Positions 52,448 through 61,057 of a stretch of DNA of 64,000 bases are shown piece after piece (the first letter of the stretch is position 1; each line of letters begins with the position of its first letter). The translations under genes were made by a program, and so were the position numbers. Under the pieces are notes generated by a model that was not told where the DNA came from, ran no database searches, and worked only from the letters and a program-made list of their open reading frames with translations. Source of the DNA: Paenibacillus sp. JJ-223 (lineage in GTDB: Bacteria > Bacillota > Bacilli > Paenibacillales > Paenibacillaceae); the NCBI RefSeq assembly GCF_927798175.1, contig NZ_CAKMMP010000003.1, forward strand, positions 1 to 64,000, written 5' to 3'.

Positions 52448-52837
52448 ATGGCTCAAGTCAAAATTTTCGGGATAAAGGAACGCCTGAATCCGGTGAAAGC
52501 GAGGTTGTCGGACATCGTCCATGAGTGCGTTGTCGCAAGCTTCGATTTGCCTGAAAGTAAAAAATTCCATCGGTTTTTCCCCATGGACCGGGAGGATTTT
52601 CATTATGCGCCCGGACGCACGGAAGCGTATACGATCATTGAATTGAGCATTTTTGAAGGCCGGTCGGAAGCGGCGAAGAAACAGCTGTTTCGTTCGCTTT
52701 TCGAACGAATCGAGCAAGAGCTGGCTATTGCCGTTCAGGATGTTGAAATCACGATCTTCGAGACGCCGAAATCCAACTGGGGCATACGGGGATTACCCGG
52801 AGACGAATTGGATCTTGATTATAAGGTGGATGTGTAA
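52448..52837 (+). CDS. Tautomerase-fold protein lacking the N-terminal proline
   Basis: A 129-aa member of the Tautomerase_2-like group (FHRFFPMDREDFHYAPGRTEAYTIIELSIFEGRS). True tautomerases use Pro1 as base, but here the residue after Met is Ala (MAQVKIFGI), so ordinary keto-enol chemistry is doubtful. ATG 52448 lies 10 bases after AAGGTGA; ATG 52439 in frame gives MRSMAQV and also no Pro. It stands alone behind the polysaccharide locus with its own terminator. Function unknown. Confidence 0.82.
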   Translation: MAQVKIFGIKERLNPVKARLSDIVHECVVASFDLPESKKFHRFFPMDREDFHYAPGRTEAYTIIELSIFEGRSEAAKKQLFRSLFERIEQELAIAVQDVEITIFETPKSNWGIRGLPGDELDLDYKVDV

Positions 52838-52860
52838 TTAAGTAAGGAATAAAAGATGCC

Positions 52861-52886
52861 AAGCCGCCGAAAGGTGGCTTTTTTGG
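52861..52886 (+). terminator. Intrinsic terminator
   Basis: AAGCCGCC / GGTGGCTT with a GAAA tetraloop is followed by T residues. Confidence 0.85.
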
Positions 52887-52953
52887 TTTTTAATGAATCA
52901 GGATGGTGTTGGGGTTGCCGATGGAAGTTTAAGATGCGCAATTCATTTTTTTC

Positions 52954-52991
52954 TTGACATGTGATGAGAGATGCAATAGATTTTATCTATT
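52954..52991 (+). promoter_or_regulatory. Promoter with palindromic operator of the ArsR-rhodanese gene
   Basis: TTGACA (52954-52959), a 17-base spacer and TAGATT (52977-52982) form the promoter. The dyad AATAGAT-TTT-ATCTATT (52975-52991) covers the -10 box, as expected for an auto-repressing ArsR protein. Confidence 0.7.
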
Positions 52992-53027
52992 AAAGAAATC
53001 AATTGAATGGTTTAGAGGTGGTCGAGA

Positions 53028-53693
53028 GTGGACGAAAGAGAATTTAGAGACGGCTTGTTTATTGAATTCGCTCGGATTGGTAAGTGTTTATCCAGTCCCA
53101 AGCGGTTGGAAATTTTGGACGTGCTGACGCAGGGACCGAAATCGGTAGAAAGCATCTCCAAAATGACTTCGATTTCTGTGGCGAACGCTTCCCAGCACTT
53201 GCAAACCTTACATCAAGCTAAATTGGTCGTATCCAAGAAACGTGGAAATTATGTGTTTTACGAGCTTTCCGATCCGGCAGTATTACATTTTCTCCATTCT
53301 CTTTACGGACTTTCAGAGAAAAAGCTGGTCGAAGTCCAACATATTAAAGAGCAATTTATGGGGCAATTTTCGGATGTGGAGGCCGTCACACTGGATGAAT
53401 TGTCAAAGCGTATGGATGCAGGAGAAGTCGTGCTTTTGGACGTGCGTCCGATAGATGAATACGAAGCGGCACATATTCCGGGGGCGGTATCAATCCCCAT
53501 TGAAGAATTGGCCGAGCAATTATCCTCATTGCCGCAAGATGCCGCCATCGTAGCTTACTGTCGTGGACCATATTGCCTTATGGCGATCAAAGCTATTGAA
53601 ATGCTCAAGGCTCGGGGTTACGAGGCCTTCCATCTTGATCGAAGTGTTCATGATTGGAATGATTACGTGAGTAAGGAAGCAACCACTTCATAA
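53028..53693 (+). CDS. ArsR-family regulator fused to a rhodanese domain
   Basis: A 221-aa fusion. Residues 10-100 are an ArsR winged helix (LSSPKRLEILDVLTQGP, ISVANASQHLQTLHQAKLV). Residues 115-215 are a rhodanese domain with LLDVRPIDEYEAAHIPGA and active loop CRGPYC (Cys178, Cys183). Cys20 lies in the first helix. Such fusions are expected to sense sulfur species or redox state, with the rhodanese Cys as sensor or sulfur carrier. It starts at GTG 53028 after AGAGGTGG. The MFS gene begins 31 bases after its stop and is its probable target. Confidence 0.88.
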   Translation: MDEREFRDGLFIEFARIGKCLSSPKRLEILDVLTQGPKSVESISKMTSISVANASQHLQTLHQAKLVVSKKRGNYVFYELSDPAVLHFLHSLYGLSEKKLVEVQHIKEQFMGQFSDVEAVTLDELSKRMDAGEVVLLDVRPIDEYEAAHIPGAVSIPIEELAEQLSSLPQDAAIVAYCRGPYCLMAIKAIEMLKARGYEAFHLDRSVHDWNDYVSKEATTS

Positions 53694-53724
53694 ACTTGGA
53701 ACCAATCAGCAAGGTCTGACCGAT

Positions 53725-55089
53725 ATGAAAAATCAGCCTGATTCAGGGAAAGGTGTTAACAAGATGGGAATGGCAAGCTCTGTCACAAGGCAACAAGAAT
53801 TGATTAATAGCTATGCGGAGTCCCCGGAGAAACAACGGAAGCTGTATCGGCGTACACTTGCAACAGTGATTTTCTCGCAAATTTTTGGAGGTGCCGGCCT
53901 TGCCGCCGGAATCACGGTGGGCGCTTTGCTGGCTCAGGACATGCTGGGTACGGACAGTTACGCGGGCGTACCCACGGCACTGTTTACGTTGGGATCGGCT
54001 GCGGCAGCCTACATGGTCGGCAGGTATTCTCAGAAAAAAGGGAGAAGGCTTGGCCTGGGTCTGGGATTTGTAATCGGGGGCATAGGCGCAATCGGGGTGA
54101 TTTTCGCGGCACTCCTGAACAGCATTTGGCTGCTCTTACCTTCGTTGCTCGTATACGGTGCCGGGACAGCGACCAATTTGCAGGCGCGTTATGCAGGAAC
54201 AGATTTGGCATCACCGAAACAGAGAGCAACTGCAGCGAGCATGGCGATGGTATTCACGACCTTTGGTGCGGTTGCTGGACCTAATCTGGTCGACGTTATG
54301 GGCGAATTTGCGCTTACGATTGGTGTACCTAAGCTTGCGGGACCCTTTATTCTGGCTGCGGCCGCTTATATTTTGGCTGGGATCATACTGCTGGTCTTTC
54401 TTCGACCTGATCCACTTTTAGTTGCGAAAGCTGCAGCTACGCGAACAGTGCACAATACAACATCTGCGGGACAAACGGAAACACTGCTTGAACGCAGAGG
54501 AATCATTCTTGGTGCTTCCGTGATGATTCTGACTCAAATCGTTATGGTTGCCATTATGACGATGACCCCGGTACATATGAAACATCATGGGCACGGGTTA
54601 AGCGAGGTAGGGATTGTCATTGGTTTCCATATTGGATCGATGTATTTTCCTTCGTTGATTACAGGCATTTTGGTGGATAAAATCGGTCGAACGACCATGG
54701 CCATCGCATCGGGGGTAACGTTACTCCTTGCGGGAATCACGGCAGCGCTTGCGCCAGCCGACTCCATGACACTGTTAATCATTGCCCTTTCGCTTTTGGG
54801 GCTCGGATGGAATTTTGGACTCATCAGTGGTACGGCACTTATCGTGGATTCAACGAGATCGACGAATCGTGCAAAAGTGCAAGGTTCTGTGGATGTATTG
54901 ATCGCGCTTGCGGGTGCCTCTGGCGGAGCGCTGTCCGGTATGATGCTGGCACATACCAGTTATGCGGCCTTATCTTTTGCAGGAAGCGCACTATCGACAT
55001 TGCTGATACCGATTATGTTCTGGCCTCGTAAAAGGCAAGCGAACGTAGCATTGAATACAATGGGGCTTAACGAATCGAAGGGTGAATAA
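53725..55089 (+). CDS. MFS transporter co-transcribed with the ArsR-rhodanese regulator
   Basis: A permease of about 454 aa with 12 predicted spans and motif A as GRYSQKKGRRLGLGLG after span 2. There is a long cytoplasmic N-terminus before the first span (residues 1-45), so the start may be ATG 53764 (MGMASSV), which has AAAGGTG nearby; ATG 53725 has AAGGTC. Spans 4-5 contain the GTDLASPKQRATAASMAMVF segment common in this subfamily. Operon with the regulator. Candidate substrates are sulfur-containing or toxic organic compounds (inference). Confidence 0.82.
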   Translation: MKNQPDSGKGVNKMGMASSVTRQQELINSYAESPEKQRKLYRRTLATVIFSQIFGGAGLAAGITVGALLAQDMLGTDSYAGVPTALFTLGSAAAAYMVGRYSQKKGRRLGLGLGFVIGGIGAIGVIFAALLNSIWLLLPSLLVYGAGTATNLQARYAGTDLASPKQRATAASMAMVFTTFGAVAGPNLVDVMGEFALTIGVPKLAGPFILAAAAYILAGIILLVFLRPDPLLVAKAAATRTVHNTTSAGQTETLLERRGIILGASVMILTQIVMVAIMTMTPVHMKHHGHGLSEVGIVIGFHIGSMYFPSLITGILVDKIGRTTMAIASGVTLLLAGITAALAPADSMTLLIIALSLLGLGWNFGLISGTALIVDSTRSTNRAKVQGSVDVLIALAGASGGALSGMMLAHTSYAALSFAGSALSTLLIPIMFWPRKRQANVALNTMGLNESKGE

Positions 55090-55140
55090 GGTGGATTGTG
55101 ACTATCATTGGCGCCGCTGGGCACTCCATGTCTATTCTTG

Positions 55141-55157
55141 CGAACATATGTTAAAAT
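55141..55157 (+). promoter_or_regulatory. LexA-like half-palindrome over an extended -10 box
   Basis: CGAACATATGTT matches the first 12 positions of the Gram-positive LexA/DinR consensus but the last two bases differ. It overlaps TGTTAAAAT, an extended -10 element for yojF. Could be chance. Confidence 0.25.
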
Positions 55158-55195
55158 GGAACAGTACTTACGTTTTAGCAAATAAGGAGGCCCAC

Positions 55196-55540
55196 ATGCA
55201 GCTGATACAACCCCAAGATATCCAATCCCGGATCGATCGGCTGGCCGATCAGGATCTGTACGTACACCTGGAACTGACGTCAGGTGCATATGCCAATCAT
55301 TATGACAGCTCGAAACACCCGGCTTCGGCATTCATTACCAATGCGGTTATTCGATATACGCAAGGTTCCATCTCCGGTACAAACCCTTACCGTGTCGGTT
55401 TGAAGACAACGCAAGGCTGGATCTATGCCGAAGGACTTACTCACGTCGACGAAAACGAGCAGGAGCGATTGATCCTGGCCGGGCACGATAGCCAAGGCAA
55501 ATTGGTTGTCGCCCTGCAGTTGAGCCGGGAACCCTTTTGA
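55196..55540 (+). CDS. yojF: YojF family protein (DUF1806)
   Basis: A 114-aa small protein that resembles B. subtilis YojF in length and in the segment LYVHLELTSGAYANHYD. It precedes the bacillithiol deacetylase gene in Bacillales, and here too the two are 23 bases apart. AATAAGGAGG is five bases before ATG 55196; the frame is open further upstream but that covers the promoter region. Biochemical role unknown; functional link with BshB2 is inferred from conserved pairing. Confidence 0.85.
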   Translation: MQLIQPQDIQSRIDRLADQDLYVHLELTSGAYANHYDSSKHPASAFITNAVIRYTQGSISGTNPYRVGLKTTQGWIYAEGLTHVDENEQERLILAGHDSQGKLVVALQLSREPF

Positions 55541-55563
55541 AGAAAGCGGAGGATCAAGCAAAC

Positions 55564-56238
55564 ATGAACAATAAAACATATGAAAATCAACGCATTCTTG
55601 TCGTGTTTCCCCATCCTGACGATGAAGCATTCGCTGCATCGGGAACGTTGGCCAAGTACATAGCCGGAGGTGCTCAGGTAACTTATGCTTGCCTTACGCT
55701 TGGCGAGATGGGTCGCAACATGGGCATTCCGCCGTTCGCCAACCGGGTCACTCTGCCGATCATTCGCAAAGAGGAACTGAAGGAGTCTGTCGAGGCGATC
55801 GGCATTCAGGATTTGAGAATGCTCGGCTTCCATGACAAAATGATCGAATTCGAAGATAAAGACCTGCTCGACGGTCAGATCATGGAACTGGTCAAGGAAC
55901 TGAATCCCGCACTTGTCATTACCTTCTATCCAGGGTACAGCGTACACCCCGATCATGATGCGACCGGTGCCGCCGTCATTCGTACGATCCAACGGTTGCC
56001 GGCAGAAGAGAGACCGCTCGTATACTGCGTGGCGTTTTCCCGCAATCATGAAGAGGCGATCGGAAAACCGGACGTGTTGGTGGACGTCAGTGATTTTCTT
56101 GCCAACAAGGTGAATTCGATTCGTGCGCACCGTTCGCAATTCCAGGCCGCAGAGCTTTTCGGAAACCGTGAGCTGGACGATGAAGAAATTCGCGGGAGGT
56201 ACGGCCGGGAAGCATTCTGGACCTATCGTTTCGAGTAA
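55564..56238 (+). CDS. bshB2: Bacillithiol biosynthesis deacetylase BshB2
   Basis: A 224-aa LmbE-like zinc deacetylase. It hydrolyses N-acetylglucosaminyl-malate (and may act on bacillithiol conjugates) in the synthesis of the thiol bacillithiol. The metal motif HPDDE is at residues 17-21 and the second site is VHPDHDATG. Start ATG 55564 follows CGGAGG by 11 bases. It is paired with yojF, the B. subtilis arrangement yojF-yojG. No bshA or bshC is in the window. Confidence 0.9.
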   Translation: MNNKTYENQRILVVFPHPDDEAFAASGTLAKYIAGGAQVTYACLTLGEMGRNMGIPPFANRVTLPIIRKEELKESVEAIGIQDLRMLGFHDKMIEFEDKDLLDGQIMELVKELNPALVITFYPGYSVHPDHDATGAAVIRTIQRLPAEERPLVYCVAFSRNHEEAIGKPDVLVDVSDFLANKVNSIRAHRSQFQAAELFGNRELDDEEIRGRYGREAFWTYRFE

Positions 56239-56270
56239 TTTCCATGCATCCGTCCATATGATTACACATC

Positions 56271-56296
56271 GAAAAGCCGCCATTGGCGGCTTTTCG
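56271..56296. terminator. Bidirectional terminator between convergent genes
   Basis: GAAAAGCCGCC-ATT-GGCGGCTTTTC is a perfect stem with A and T tracts on its two sides, serving bshB2 and the minus-strand permease gene. Confidence 0.85.
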
Positions 56297-56317
56297 TTTG
56301 ATCAGGCCAGCCAGTAT

Positions 56318-57646
56318 TTACTGGTTTGCCTGTTTTGCTGGTTTGGATTCGAAGGTTTCCCATCGTATGGCAACCTCCATCACAATGGCTACAATGACTC
56401 CAACGATGAGTCCGTTCGAAAAAATCGGCGACCACAGCGGCGGAAAATCCGCGAATGCGGAGGCAGGAATGTTCATGATGCCGATCCCGGTCAATACCGG
56501 AAGGGCCACGCGATAGATCGTTTTGTCGTTGAACGAAGTCAGCGTGAATGAGCGGATTGCCGTACCGAACATTTGCAGATACGCAATGAACAGCACCGCG
56601 CTGCCCACCGACATCGGAAGTGTGGCTAGCCAGTGGCTAAGGGCGGGGACGATCCCCACCAGCACGAGTAAGGCTGCCCCCAGCACAAATGCGGCGCGGC
56701 GCAGCACTTTCGTATTTTCCAGAAAGCCGATGGAGGAGGCAAACGTGCCGAACGGTATCAAGCCAAAGCATGCACCGATCACCGAAAACGATTTGGTGAA
56801 CAATAACGAGCGCACAAATCGCTTGTTTTCAATGTTTTGCTGATACAGTTTGCCTGCTGCCGTGAGGCTCGTTAAGGTGTTGGTCATGTTAACGAGGCCG
56901 GCGACGAGGCCGACGAGCAAAATTCCCGGTTCGAAGGAAGGCTTGCCCCAAGGCATCCAGTTCCATATAGCGAGGCTGCCCGTGTTCGCCGATGCCGTCC
57001 CGTCATGCTGGCCGAACAAGGCCGCATAAGCGATCCAACCGATAACCAAGCCGCCAAGCAGCGAAAATTGGCCGATTTTGCCCTTTCCTTTCATGTGGAT
57101 CAGCGATACAACCACCATGACAAAAAGCGATAGTCCCGCAAGCTTCAAATCCCATTTGCCCTCTTCGTTGAAGCCGATCAGGCCTTTAAAAAACGTATTC
57201 GCCAGTTGGAAGGTCAGCAGGAGCAGATAAACACCCATAACGATGGGTGTAAATATGCGCTGCAGCAGCTTCAAGAAGCCGAATAACGTCAATGCCATCG
57301 CCAGGATGCTGGACAAAATAAACCCGCCTGTCAAATTCGCCGCAACGGTGGCCGCATCCATGCCCATGGTCGGGGCGGAAGCGATGATGCCCAAAACAAG
57401 CCCCCACCAAACCCCGGCAGGTCCATCCATAAGTGCCAAACGATGTCCCCAGAGAGCTTGCACGATGCATAATATGCCGGTCAAAATAAACGAACGCTGC
57501 ATCGAAGCAGCAAGATCCGGAGCGTCCAGCCCAAGCGCATGGCCGATCGACAGCGGCACAAGCACCGTGTTGGTAAACAAAAAGAAAAGCCACTGCACGC
57601 CTGCTAGAAGGGTGCTGATGGCATGTTTAGACTGTGCAAATTCCAT
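56318..57646 (-). CDS. Purine/pyrimidine permease, NCS2 family
   Basis: A 442-aa membrane protein with about 12-14 spans of the uracil-xanthine permease (NCS2) fold. Landmarks: QWLFFLFTNTVLVPLSIGHA at the start, GHRLALMDGPAGVWWG, and LVAGLVNMTNTLTSLTAAGKLY, the region where NCS2 proteins carry their substrate motif. The ending KPAKQANQ is hydrophilic. The PucJ/PucK-like group carries uric acid or xanthine, but this protein's substrate is not certain. It is downstream of the ankyrin lipoprotein on the same strand, with a 76-base gap. Confidence 0.82.
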   Translation of the reverse strand: MEFAQSKHAISTLLAGVQWLFFLFTNTVLVPLSIGHALGLDAPDLAASMQRSFILTGILCIVQALWGHRLALMDGPAGVWWGLVLGIIASAPTMGMDAATVAANLTGGFILSSILAMALTLFGFLKLLQRIFTPIVMGVYLLLLTFQLANTFFKGLIGFNEEGKWDLKLAGLSLFVMVVVSLIHMKGKGKIGQFSLLGGLVIGWIAYAALFGQHDGTASANTGSLAIWNWMPWGKPSFEPGILLVGLVAGLVNMTNTLTSLTAAGKLYQQNIENKRFVRSLLFTKSFSVIGACFGLIPFGTFASSIGFLENTKVLRRAAFVLGAALLVLVGIVPALSHWLATLPMSVGSAVLFIAYLQMFGTAIRSFTLTSFNDKTIYRVALPVLTGIGIMNIPASAFADFPPLWSPIFSNGLIVGVIVAIVMEVAIRWETFESKPAKQANQ

Positions 57647-57722
57647 AATTCATTCCCATCTTTCTGTACTATACAAACCGACTAATCAATACGGCTTCTA
57701 TAAACATATTTGATTAAGCGTA

Positions 57723-58400
57723 TTAGCGGCCGCCCGCCGCTTTCAGAATCGCGATCATTTCGATATATCCGCGTTTTTCCGCATGTGCCAACGGCGTTAC
57801 TCCTTCGTTGTCGGGCAGATTTACATCGGCCCCGTGCTCGGTCAACAGCTGCACGATCCGGGTATGTTTGGTGCCGCCATGACCCAAAATAACGGCTTCC
57901 AGAAGAGCGGTACAACCCAGATTGTTGATATGATCGATGTTGACGTCGGAGTGCTCAAGCAAGTACTGCACGATGTCCACATGTCCGCGGTCGGCGGCCG
58001 GAATGAGTGCGGTCCCGCCGAACCGGTTCGTAAGCGTCGTGTCTGCTCCCGCCTCCACGGTCAGTTTGACGATATCCAGCAAGCCTTCGGCACCTGCGTA
58101 CAGCAGCGGGTTATCGGAGCGATGATCGCGCTGGTTGATGTCGGCCCCCGCATCGATCAGCGCTTTTAGCGTGTCCGGATGGTTGCCATGGGTGGCAGCT
58201 AATGCTGCGGTCCGTCCGCGTTCGTCGGTAGCGTTAATGTCGGCGCCGGCCTGAAGCAGGGCGAGGATCTTTGCGGTGTTGCCCTGTTCGGCAGCCGCGA
58301 ACCATTCTTTTTGCATAACTTCATCTCCTTTCGTGTTAACCGTACAACCTGCCAGAATGATAACTATCGCAGCCAAGAGGCCTTGGGTTAAATAACTCAC
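57723..58400 (-). CDS. Ankyrin-repeat lipoprotein
   Basis: A 225-aa lipoprotein (lipobox ILAGC, Cys19) followed by about five to six ankyrin repeats (residues 35-225), for example GNTAKILALLQAGADINATD, HPDTLKALIDAGADINQRD and GHVDIVQYLLEHSDVNIDH. It is anchored outside the membrane and probably binds a protein partner. It is divergent from a LysR gene and upstream of the NCS2 permease. A fragment closely resembling its last repeat appears 5.6 kb away at 63358. The role is unknown. Confidence 0.85.
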   Translation of the reverse strand: MSYLTQGLLAAIVIILAGCTVNTKGDEVMQKEWFAAAEQGNTAKILALLQAGADINATDERGRTAALAATHGNHPDTLKALIDAGADINQRDHRSDNPLLYAGAEGLLDIVKLTVEAGADTTLTNRFGGTALIPAADRGHVDIVQYLLEHSDVNIDHINNLGCTALLEAVILGHGGTKHTRIVQLLTEHGADVNLPDNEGVTPLAHAEKRGYIEMIAILKAAGGR

Positions 58401-58552
58401 ATTATCCCTCCATGAATAGGTAACGTTTTTATGTTATCATGGGATTTATCTATATGAAAAATATTAAATTCGTAGCGAAAGTATATGAAAAAAGTATGTT
58501 TGATCACGCCGTCAACCATTCATGTACGCATTTACCGAGTATGGAGGAACTC

Positions 58553-59452
58553 ATGGATATCAAACAGTTGCGTTATTTCATCGCCCTTGCCGAGGAAAAG
58601 CAGGTGACTTCGGCAGCGCGCAGGCTTCATATGTCCCAGCCCCCGCTCAGTCAACAGCTGAAGCTGATGGAAAGCGAGCTGGGCGTACGGCTGTTTCACC
58701 GGAACGGGCGTCATTTGGAGATGACGGCTTCCGGGAAAACGTTGTACGAGCATGCACTGACGATTACCCGCCTGATGGAGGAAGCCAAAGAAGAGGTGCG
58801 CGAATCCGGCACGGATATTCGGGGGAAATTGTCCATTGGAGTCAATACGTTGTCCGATCCGGGGCTGCCGGGTGCACTAAGCCGTTTTCGGGAGCAATAT
58901 CCCAAAGTGACGTTCAAGATCCAGCAGAACGAAACGAATACGCTCATCCGGTTGATCCGGGAAAAGATGCTCGACATGGCCATCGTCCGCATGCCCGTCG
59001 ATATGGAAGGACTGGACTACGCGCTGCTCGGGGAAGAGCCTCTTCAATTCGTTGTCGGGGAGAACGGACCGGCATCCGTAGCAAACCTTGCTCAGGCCGT
59101 ATCCTACGAAACGATCGCGGGTTATCCGCTGCTGCTCCCCAGTACGGAAGGTCTAGGACTATACAATCTGTTGCTGGAGCAATTCCTCTCCAAAGGGCTA
59201 ACGCCGGACATTATCGGAGAATGCTCCGATATCGGCATGCTGCTGGAACTCGTTTCCTCCGGATTCGGGGCGTCCATATTGCCCAAGACGTCACTGGCGA
59301 GATATATGGATCATCGCCTGCGAACGTATCGCATCGATGATGCAAAGGCGGTATCCGGTTCGGCCGTAGTCTGGCTGAAACGCCATTATTTGAGCAAAGC
59401 GGCCATGCTGCTGATCGATTCGATATCGGACAGGTCATCCCGCGAGCGTTGA
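58553..59452 (+). CDS. LysR-family transcriptional regulator
   Basis: A 299-aa regulator with a winged helix at the N-terminus (VTSAARRLHMSQPPLSQQLKLME) and a substrate-binding domain of the BenM/CatM/AlsR type (LSIGVNTLSDPGLPGALSRF). ATG 58553 has ATGGAGGAAC just upstream and the standard family start MDIKQLRYFIALAEE; the frame is open 38 codons further upstream but those are not typical. It is divergent from the ankyrin lipoprotein and NCS2 permease genes, which are its likely targets (inference). Confidence 0.88.
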   Translation: MDIKQLRYFIALAEEKQVTSAARRLHMSQPPLSQQLKLMESELGVRLFHRNGRHLEMTASGKTLYEHALTITRLMEEAKEEVRESGTDIRGKLSIGVNTLSDPGLPGALSRFREQYPKVTFKIQQNETNTLIRLIREKMLDMAIVRMPVDMEGLDYALLGEEPLQFVVGENGPASVANLAQAVSYETIAGYPLLLPSTEGLGLYNLLLEQFLSKGLTPDIIGECSDIGMLLELVSSGFGASILPKTSLARYMDHRLRTYRIDDAKAVSGSAVVWLKRHYLSKAAMLLIDSISDRSSRER

Positions 59453-59554
59453 AACCGGTATTGTTGCATCGGCATGCCGCATATGGGCAACCGGATCAAA
59501 CTTGTGTTAACATGTGCACTAACGCATTCATAGCAACATGAAGAAGGTGAACCC

Positions 59555-61057
59555 ATGTCGATTCGAATCAAAATGCTGTTGTCCTTTACGGGGATGGTGG
59601 TCATAAGCCTGTTGTTTGTCTTGTTTACGGCAAGTCTCTATACCATTGCAGCGACGGGTGATCTGCAAAGCTTCCGCGATATTTATAAAGTACATTACCA
59701 AGTCAACCCGCTAACCGATCAAGGAGAAGCCATCTTCCAGGAATTGAAATATACAGCCAAAAACAGCCCGGACGACCTTCAGGACGTCGTTTTGCTGCGC
59801 GAGTACGACATGAAGCTGCGAGTCGAGAAATCAGGGCTGTTCGTCAGGCGCGAGAGTCATCAGATTTTCGAATCGCTGACGTTCAATCAACCGGAACTGG
59901 GGAGGGCGCTGCCTCCCTATGATCTGAACAACAACCAAATCCGCAGCACGTTTAACATCAGCGAACGATTCTATGCTTACGCCAAATTCGATTTCACATT
60001 TTCGGACGGTGAGCGGGGGAGCGTGTTCGTCATTCGGGAGAGAAGCCCGGTTGCCGAACTTACGCGTAAACTGCTTCCGGTTATGTCGCTTTTGCTGATC
60101 GGCGTGCTGATCGTTACGAACCTGCTGCTTTACCGCTGGATCACTCGAAGTTTCATTAAGCCGTTGAATCAACTGAAAGACTCTGCAGAGCGAATCAAGG
60201 AGGGCAACCTCGCGTTCCAACTCAAGCGCAATTCCAATGACGAGGTCGGACAATTGAGCGAAGCTTTCGAGAGCATGCGCAACCAATTGCAGCGTTCGAA
60301 CGAGCTCCGGAAACTGGACGAACAGAACCGAAAGGAGCTCATTTCCAACATTTCGCATGATTTGCGTACGCCGATCACCAACATTAAAGGATACATCGAA
60401 GGCATTCGCGACGGCGTGGCCAACACCCCTGAGAAAATGGAAAGCTACGTCAACATCATTCACGCCAAAGCCGTTAGCATGGACAAGCTGGTCGATGAGC
60501 TCTTCTTGTACTCCAAGCTCGACTTGAATCAAGAACCGTTTCTGTTCAAAACGGTGGACATCGTCGATTTTTTGGAAGACAGCATCGAGGAATTAAGATA
60601 CGACATGGAAGGCAAAGGCGTCGTCTTCGGTTGGTTCAACCATGCGGCCGGGCCAGTCATGGCATCAGTGGATTTGGACAAGCTGCAGCGTACGGTGGTC
60701 AACATCGTGGACAATGCGCTGAAATATATGGAAACCGACGGACAGAGGCGATTCGGCATTACGCTGGATGCGGACAGCGAATGGATCACGATGGCGTTCA
60801 TGGATAACGGAAAAGGCATACCGGAAGAGGCCTTGCCCCATATTTTCGAGCGTTTCTACCGTACGGAGCCATCCCGCAATTCCGCAACGGGAGGGAGCGG
60901 ACTAGGGCTTGCCATCGCCCGTCAAATCATCGACGGCCATGGGGGCTTGATCTGGGCAGAGAGCGAGAAGGGGGCAGGGACGACGATTTTCATCCAATTG
61001 AAACGGCTGACGGAAGAGGAGGTACGGCATGGAGAAAGCCAACATATTGATCATTGA
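59555..61057 (+). CDS. Sensor histidine kinase
   Basis: A 500-aa kinase with spans at about 7-30 and 172-192 around an outside domain of about 140 residues, a HAMP domain, an H-box ISHDLRTPITNIKGY (His near 268), N-box NIVDNALKY, G1 DNGKGIPEEALPHIFERF and G2 GGSGLGLAIA. Clear PhoR/ResE-type layout. AAGAAGGTG precedes ATG 59555. It overlaps the downstream regulator by 29 bases, with the kinase first, which is the reverse of the more common order. Confidence 0.9.
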   Translation: MSIRIKMLLSFTGMVVISLLFVLFTASLYTIAATGDLQSFRDIYKVHYQVNPLTDQGEAIFQELKYTAKNSPDDLQDVVLLREYDMKLRVEKSGLFVRRESHQIFESLTFNQPELGRALPPYDLNNNQIRSTFNISERFYAYAKFDFTFSDGERGSVFVIRERSPVAELTRKLLPVMSLLLIGVLIVTNLLLYRWITRSFIKPLNQLKDSAERIKEGNLAFQLKRNSNDEVGQLSEAFESMRNQLQRSNELRKLDEQNRKELISNISHDLRTPITNIKGYIEGIRDGVANTPEKMESYVNIIHAKAVSMDKLVDELFLYSKLDLNQEPFLFKTVDIVDFLEDSIEELRYDMEGKGVVFGWFNHAAGPVMASVDLDKLQRTVVNIVDNALKYMETDGQRRFGITLDADSEWITMAFMDNGKGIPEEALPHIFERFYRTEPSRNSATGGSGLGLAIARQIIDGHGGLIWAESEKGAGTTIFIQLKRLTEEEVRHGESQHIDH

